From Sulfurospirillum sp. UBA1314 (lineage in GTDB: Bacteria > Campylobacterota > Campylobacteria > Campylobacterales > Sulfurospirillaceae), in the NCBI GenBank assembly GCA_002307095.1, contig DBTO01000182.1:1-16114 (forward strand): 16,114 nt of DNA, written 5' to 3'. The notes under the pieces are model-generated. The model did not search any database, was not told the DNA's origin, and was given only the letters and a program-made list of their open reading frames with translations. Shown in pieces: positions 12,484 through 16,114 of this stretch; position 1 is the stretch's first letter; every line of letters starts with the position of its first letter. A program made the translations under genes and the position numbers.

Positions 12484-14112
12484 ATGACCATCAGGAAAAA
12501 GTTAATTGTTGGAGCAAGCATTCTTCTTGCGATTGTGATTGGGAGCAATATTTTTGCAAGTAGGACGATTGATAATTTGATTGAACACAATGACCTTGCT
12601 CAGTTACGCAATAACCAATTATTGGACATTCAGCGCTACCAACATAGTGTCACACAAGCAACACTTTTAGCGATGGATATTATCGTGGATCAAAAAGAGG
12701 AGATTTCTAAAGAGCGTCAAAATGAGATGAAAACGACGTTTAAAGAGATGAAACGGTTGCAAGCATCCATTGAAAATCTGAGTGATACTTCTGAAGAAAA
12801 AGCACTGGCATCAAAGCTTGTACATGAGAGTGAAGTTTTGGAAACTTTGGTAACAAAAGATCTGGTCAATACCATTGACAAAGGGCTAAAAGGCGCAGAC
12901 GTTGCATCGGACTTGGATGCCTTAGATGATGCCCTTGATGATGCAGGTGATACGATGAGTCAGACTCTTGAAAAGATATATGAATCTGTTTCAAACGAAG
13001 TGAAAGAGGCGACTGCAAAAGCAAAAGAGTCTGCTACTGCGAGCAATAGTGCTATTGTAGGCTTGTCGGTTTTTATGATTTTATTTGTTCTGATAGGAGG
13101 CTTCATCTTATCGCGTTCCATTTTGGGGGCTATTTTGGTGCTTCAAAATGTCACCGAAGATTTGGCACGAGGCAATGGCGATCTGACCAAGCGCATCAAT
13201 ATTCAAGCTAACGATGAGATTGGGGCGGTATCGCACAATTTTGACACGTTTATCGAAGTGTTGCAAAAACTCATTTCCATGGGAAAAGCATCAAGCAGTG
13301 AAAATGTAGCCGTTTCTGAGCAGTTGAGTAGTACAGCGATCGAAATTGGGAAACGCGTGGAAGAAGAGGTGGCAACGATTCAAAAAGCAGTTACTACCAC
13401 CAATCATATTCATACTATCGTAAAAGAGAACCATACCGCGACGCAAGGGGTTGGGGCTGAAATCGAGATGGCAAACACCAAACTGGAAGGGGCAAAAAAA
13501 ATCGTCTTAGCGCTGGCAGATACCATTGTTACCAATAGCGAAAAAGAGATGAATTTGGCGCAAAAACTCAATGTGTTAAGCCAAGATACCGAGCAAGTCA
13601 AAAGCGTTCTAACGATTATTGCCGACATCGCCGACCAAACCAATCTTTTGGCGTTAAACGCGGCTATTGAAGCGGCACGTGCAGGTGAACATGGCCGAGG
13701 ATTTGCCGTTGTTGCGGATGAGGTTAGAAACCTAGCGGAGCGAACGCAAAAAGCACTGGTGAACATCAATGCAACGATCAATATTGTCGTGCAGTCCATC
13801 AATCAGAGCTCCGAAGAGATGAACAAAAATTCAGAATCTTTCAAAGAGATGACACACCACGCCGAAGATGTGAGCCACTCTATCATGGATGTCACAGCCG
13901 TGATGCACAAAGCTGTACACGCTACAGAACATTCGATGAAAAGTTCGCAAAGCATCAATGAAAACATCGCTACGGTTGTTTCTCAGATGGATAATATTAA
14001 CGAGAGCAGTACAAAAAATGCACGCAGTGTCGAAGAGATCGCCGAAGCATCAGAACATCTGTTTCGCTTGACCGAAGAGTTAAACAAAGGGTTAAATCAA
14101 TTTAGAACCTAA
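12484..14112 (+). CDS. Methyl-accepting chemotaxis protein
   Basis: A 542-residue transmembrane chemoreceptor that signals through CheW/CheA. The first membrane helix is at about residues 8-27. A mainly helical periplasmic domain (28-188) resembles the four-helix-bundle type. The second membrane helix is at about 190-210 (IVGLSVFMILFVLIGGFIL), then a HAMP domain (about 211-262, with NGDLTKRINIQANDEIG). The conserved signalling tip around residues 380-425 includes IADQTNLLALNAAIEAARAGEHGRGFAVVADEVRNLAERT, where contacts with CheA/CheW are made. The C-terminus QFRT carries no CheR-binding pentapeptide. ATG 12484 is chosen because GGAGAAGG precedes it; an upstream ATG at 12460 lacks a ribosome binding site. 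The ligand is unknown. Confidence 0.95.
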   Translation: MTIRKKLIVGASILLAIVIGSNIFASRTIDNLIEHNDLAQLRNNQLLDIQRYQHSVTQATLLAMDIIVDQKEEISKERQNEMKTTFKEMKRLQASIENLSDTSEEKALASKLVHESEVLETLVTKDLVNTIDKGLKGADVASDLDALDDALDDAGDTMSQTLEKIYESVSNEVKEATAKAKESATASNSAIVGLSVFMILFVLIGGFILSRSILGAILVLQNVTEDLARGNGDLTKRINIQANDEIGAVSHNFDTFIEVLQKLISMGKASSSENVAVSEQLSSTAIEIGKRVEEEVATIQKAVTTTNHIHTIVKENHTATQGVGAEIEMANTKLEGAKKIVLALADTIVTNSEKEMNLAQKLNVLSQDTEQVKSVLTIIADIADQTNLLALNAAIEAARAGEHGRGFAVVADEVRNLAERTQKALVNINATINIVVQSINQSSEEMNKNSESFKEMTHHAEDVSHSIMDVTAVMHKAVHATEHSMKSSQSINENIATVVSQMDNINESSTKNARSVEEIAEASEHLFRLTEELNKGLNQFRT

Positions 14113-14136
14113 GCACTCACATTCTCCCTCGTTTAA

Positions 14137-14176
14137 GAAGCTTATAAATTACTTAGAAAATAATTTTATAAGCTTC
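14137..14176. terminator. Long AT-rich hairpin after the chemoreceptor gene
   Basis: GAAGCTTATAAATTA (14137-14151) pairs with TAATTTTATAAGCTTC (14161-14176), leaving one bulged base and a 9-base loop. It starts 25 bases after the chemoreceptor stop and probably separates it from the response regulator gene. No T-tract follows, so an operator role is also possible. Confidence 0.5.
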
Positions 14177-14204
14177 GATGCGTTATCCTACCCTCTTTGA
14201 AGCA

Positions 14205-14230
14205 TTAAATTGAATTAAATAGGGTTAAAA
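14205..14230 (+). promoter_or_regulatory. Three 10-base-spaced TTAAAT repeats before the response regulator
   Basis: TTAAAT at 14205-14210 and 14215-14220 and TTAAAA at 14225-14230 are in exact 10-base register and end 4 bases before the ATG. OmpR-type regulators bind such direct repeats, so this may be an autoregulatory site, though AT-rich sequence can give such repeats by chance. Confidence 0.35.
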
Positions 14231-14234
14231 AAAT

Positions 14235-14924
14235 ATGAGCGACTGCAATCTTTTAGAGGTTCTTTCCAATAAAAAAGTACTGTGTGTGGAAGATGAAGCC
14301 TGTATTTTGAGCAATATTGTTGAATCTTTAGAGCTCTTTTTTGGCAAAGTGGTAGGTGTGCGAGATGGCATTGAAGCACTCGATGAAGCCAAAAGTAACC
14401 TCTATGATGTCATCATGCTTGACATCTCCATTCCACACCTTGATGGGTTGGAAGTGGTGAAAAAGATTCGTGAGTTTGATAAAAAAGTTCCTATCATCCT
14501 CCTTTCCGCACACACCGAACAAGAGTATCTTTGGCGTGCAGTAGAGCTTAAAATCACCCGCTATTTGGTCAAGCCTTACGATAAAAATGCCCTGATTAAG
14601 GCCTTGGAGGATGTGGCGTTGGAGCTTATTGGTCATACGCCGATGTTTCAAATTAATCTTACATGTAAATATGACTTTTGTAAAAAAACCATTTGTCATC
14701 CAGATGAACTCGTTCATCTTTCCAAAAGCGAGAGCAGGCTTTTGGAGTACTTCCTCAAACGCCCAAACCAAACCGTTACGTATGAACAGCTTTTTGATTA
14801 CATGTGGGAGTTTGAGCAACCGAGCAAAGAGGCACTCAAATCGATCGTCAAAGAGCTTCGTAAAAAAATCGACAACAATTTCATCAAAAATCTTTACGGG
14901 GTAGGGTACGTGTGTGAAATATAG
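14235..14924 (+). CDS. OmpR-family response regulator
   Basis: A 229-residue two-domain DNA-binding regulator. The receiver domain (about 10-125) has the acidic pair Glu19-Asp20 (VEDE), the phosphorylated Asp63 in VIMLDISIPHLDG, the switch residue in LLSAH and the conserved Lys in RYLVKPYDKNA. The C-terminal winged helix (about 135-229) has SKSESRLLEYFLKRPNQTVTYEQLFDYMW and ends with LYGVGYVCEI, typical of OmpR/PhoB proteins. It overlaps the histidine kinase by 11 bases, so the two form a two-component pair. Ribosome binding sequence is weak (AGGG 10 bases upstream). A TTACATGTAA palindrome lies in the linker region. Targets are unknown; the TTTAACA direct repeats in this window are the kind of site this family binds. 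Confidence 0.95.
   Translation: MSDCNLLEVLSNKKVLCVEDEACILSNIVESLELFFGKVVGVRDGIEALDEAKSNLYDVIMLDISIPHLDGLEVVKKIREFDKKVPIILLSAHTEQEYLWRAVELKITRYLVKPYDKNALIKALEDVALELIGHTPMFQINLTCKYDFCKKTICHPDELVHLSKSESRLLEYFLKRPNQTVTYEQLFDYMWEFEQPSKEALKSIVKELRKKIDNNFIKNLYGVGYVCEI
14659..14668. repeat. TTACATGTAA palindrome, copy 9 (inside the response regulator gene)
   Basis: Perfect 10-base palindrome, read as Leu-Thr-Cys-Lys in the linker between receiver and DNA-binding domains. Confidence 0.85.
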
Positions 14925-16114
14925 CTTCAAGGTCATTGTAGCGCTGTTTGTGGTGCTTTACGCGATTATTACGCTGCTATTTTTCAATTTTTACCGTGAA
15001 CTTGCGATGAAAGACGCTAGACAAGAGGCGATTTTTGTCTTAGATACGATGAATGCGATTCGCGACTACGTCTCGTTGGTGCAGCGCCCCTTGATTGAAG
15101 AACTCAAAGCCAAAAAAATGTTGGTGGAGGATTTTTTCGATCCAAGACTGCTCTCATCTTCGTACATTACGCGTGAGATTTACAACATTCAAAAAGAGAA
15201 AAAGAACATCAATTATGACTACAAACTGGTTGCAACCGATCCGCTCAACCCCGACCATGAGGGCAATGCGTTTGAAAATGAGATTTTGGAAAATTTCAAA
15301 GTGGGTAAAAGCAAAGAGTACTCTAGCATTATTAATGAGAAAGGGACGCGCTATTTTTACGTGAGCCTTCCGATTCATAACTCTCAAGAGTCCTGTTTAC
15401 AGTGCCACACGACCAACAGTGCGCCTAAAGCGATGATCGAGCAGTACCATCATATTCCCACTTTTGAGAGTAAAGTAGGCGATGTGATCGCGATGCTCTC
15501 TTTAAAAATTCCCGTCTACAGTATTTTGACCTACCATGTGAAAGAGTTTGTGGTGGGTGGAACGGTTATGTTGATCGTTTTTGGTGTGTTTATCTTATTT
15601 ATCTACAAAATTTACCGAAACGAGCAGCGTCTTACAGAGAAGACATCGTTGCTGATGATGAGTCAAAATCGTCTCGCTTCGATGGGAGAGATGATCGGCA
15701 ATATCTCACATCAGTGGCGCCAACCCCTCGCACAAGTGGGAACGATTTTGATCAATCTTGAACTGCACAGCGACAAAGACAAACTCACCAAAGAGAAGCT
15801 GACGCAAAAAATCAAAGAGGCAAACGAACAGCTTTCGTTTATGTCAAGCACGATTGATGATTTTAAAAACTTTTTTGTACCGGACACTTCCAATAAAGAG
15901 TTTAGTGCGCAAGAGGTCATTTACCGAGCCCAAAAGCTCCTCAGCGCTTCGTTGGAAAAGTATGCCATTGCTGTGAACATTGACATTCAGAACAATTTTA
16001 TACGCTTAGGGCATGCCAATGAGATTGTCCAAGTGCTTATTAACATCATGAACAATGCCAAAGAGGCGTTTTTGGTGCGCGAAATTAAGGAGCGAATCAT
16101 TGAAATTACCGCTT
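14914..16114 (+). CDS. Membrane histidine kinase with CxxCH (c-type haem) sensor domain, 3' truncated
   Basis: The frame is open from GTG 14914 to the window end (400 codons), with no stop reached. A membrane helix (about residues 5-26) is followed by a periplasmic domain of about 200 residues, a second helix (about 209-231), and a cytoplasmic kinase core. The periplasmic part resembles the DUF3365/Tll0287-like sensor domain and contains Cys161-Leu-Gln-Cys164-His165, a c-type haem attachment motif. The kinase core has the phosphoacceptor His266 in MIGNISHQWRQPL and the N box VLINIMNNAKEAF near the cut; the glycine boxes lie outside the window. GTG 14914 is chosen for its 11-base overlap with the regulator gene and GGGTAGGG upstream. 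A haem here would suggest sensing of redox state or a gas such as NO or oxygen. Confidence 0.9.
   Translation, partial: MKYSFKVIVALFVVLYAIITLLFFNFYRELAMKDARQEAIFVLDTMNAIRDYVSLVQRPLIEELKAKKMLVEDFFDPRLLSSSYITREIYNIQKEKKNINYDYKLVATDPLNPDHEGNAFENEILENFKVGKSKEYSSIINEKGTRYFYVSLPIHNSQESCLQCHTTNSAPKAMIEQYHHIPTFESKVGDVIAMLSLKIPVYSILTYHVKEFVVGGTVMLIVFGVFILFIYKIYRNEQRLTEKTSLLMMSQNRLASMGEMIGNISHQWRQPLAQVGTILINLELHSDKDKLTKEKLTQKIKEANEQLSFMSSTIDDFKNFFVPDTSNKEFSAQEVIYRAQKLLSASLEKYAIAVNIDIQNNFIRLGHANEIVQVLINIMNNAKEAFLVREIKERIIEITA

Noticed and set aside
14328..14936. 202-codon minus-strand reading frame opposite the response regulator
   Set aside because: It is antisense to a well-conserved OmpR-family gene and has no recognisable domain.

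Overview
The window looks like a chromosomal segment of a Campylobacterota bacterium, most like Sulfurospirillum. This rests on gene content and style: compact AT-rich spacing, a HisKA sensor kinase with the SHQWRQPL phosphoacceptor typical of that phylum, a selenium module, short ExbB/ExbD/TonB proteins, and -10 boxes without a clear -35. The genus is an inference; no search was run.

Layout. (1) 1-1569: the end of yedF and then selD, a selenium module, with a folded RNA element between them. (2) 1575-5171: exbB-exbD-tonB, then a TonB-dependent receptor with the CxxxM and HxM residues of OprC/NosA-type copper receptors. Both units start with the same 11-bp direct repeats (TTTAACA plus 4 bases), so they look like one regulon. 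(3) 5181-5846: a small YjfB-like motility protein (-) and a double zinc-ribbon protein (+). (4) 8524-5850 (-): an apparent operon of yccF, a DedA membrane protein, a DUF4337 protein and an exported Ppx/GppA-like protein. (5) 8525-8963: a gene-free region coding on the minus strand for a second copy of the RNA element, ending in a strong intrinsic terminator. (6) 8994-10295: a Y-family DNA polymerase with an insertion near its N-terminus. (7) 11938-10373 (-): a secreted tandem-DUF1566 protein, and 12275-12051 (-): a Cys-rich small protein. (8) 12484-end: a chemoreceptor, an OmpR-family response regulator and a histidine kinase (cut by the window end) whose sensor region carries a CxxCH haem-binding motif.

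Three signals are not explained by the genes. First, two diverged copies of a folded RNA (427-520 on +, 8753-8904 on -) share loop and linker sequence, while their stems differ by compensating changes; this is the best candidate for an undescribed element. Second, the palindrome TTACATGTAA occurs nine times in 16 kb, inside genes and at gene borders. Third, the TTTAACA repeats tie the TonB energy module to the copper-type receptor. No tRNA, rRNA, CRISPR array, insertion sequence or phage gene was found.
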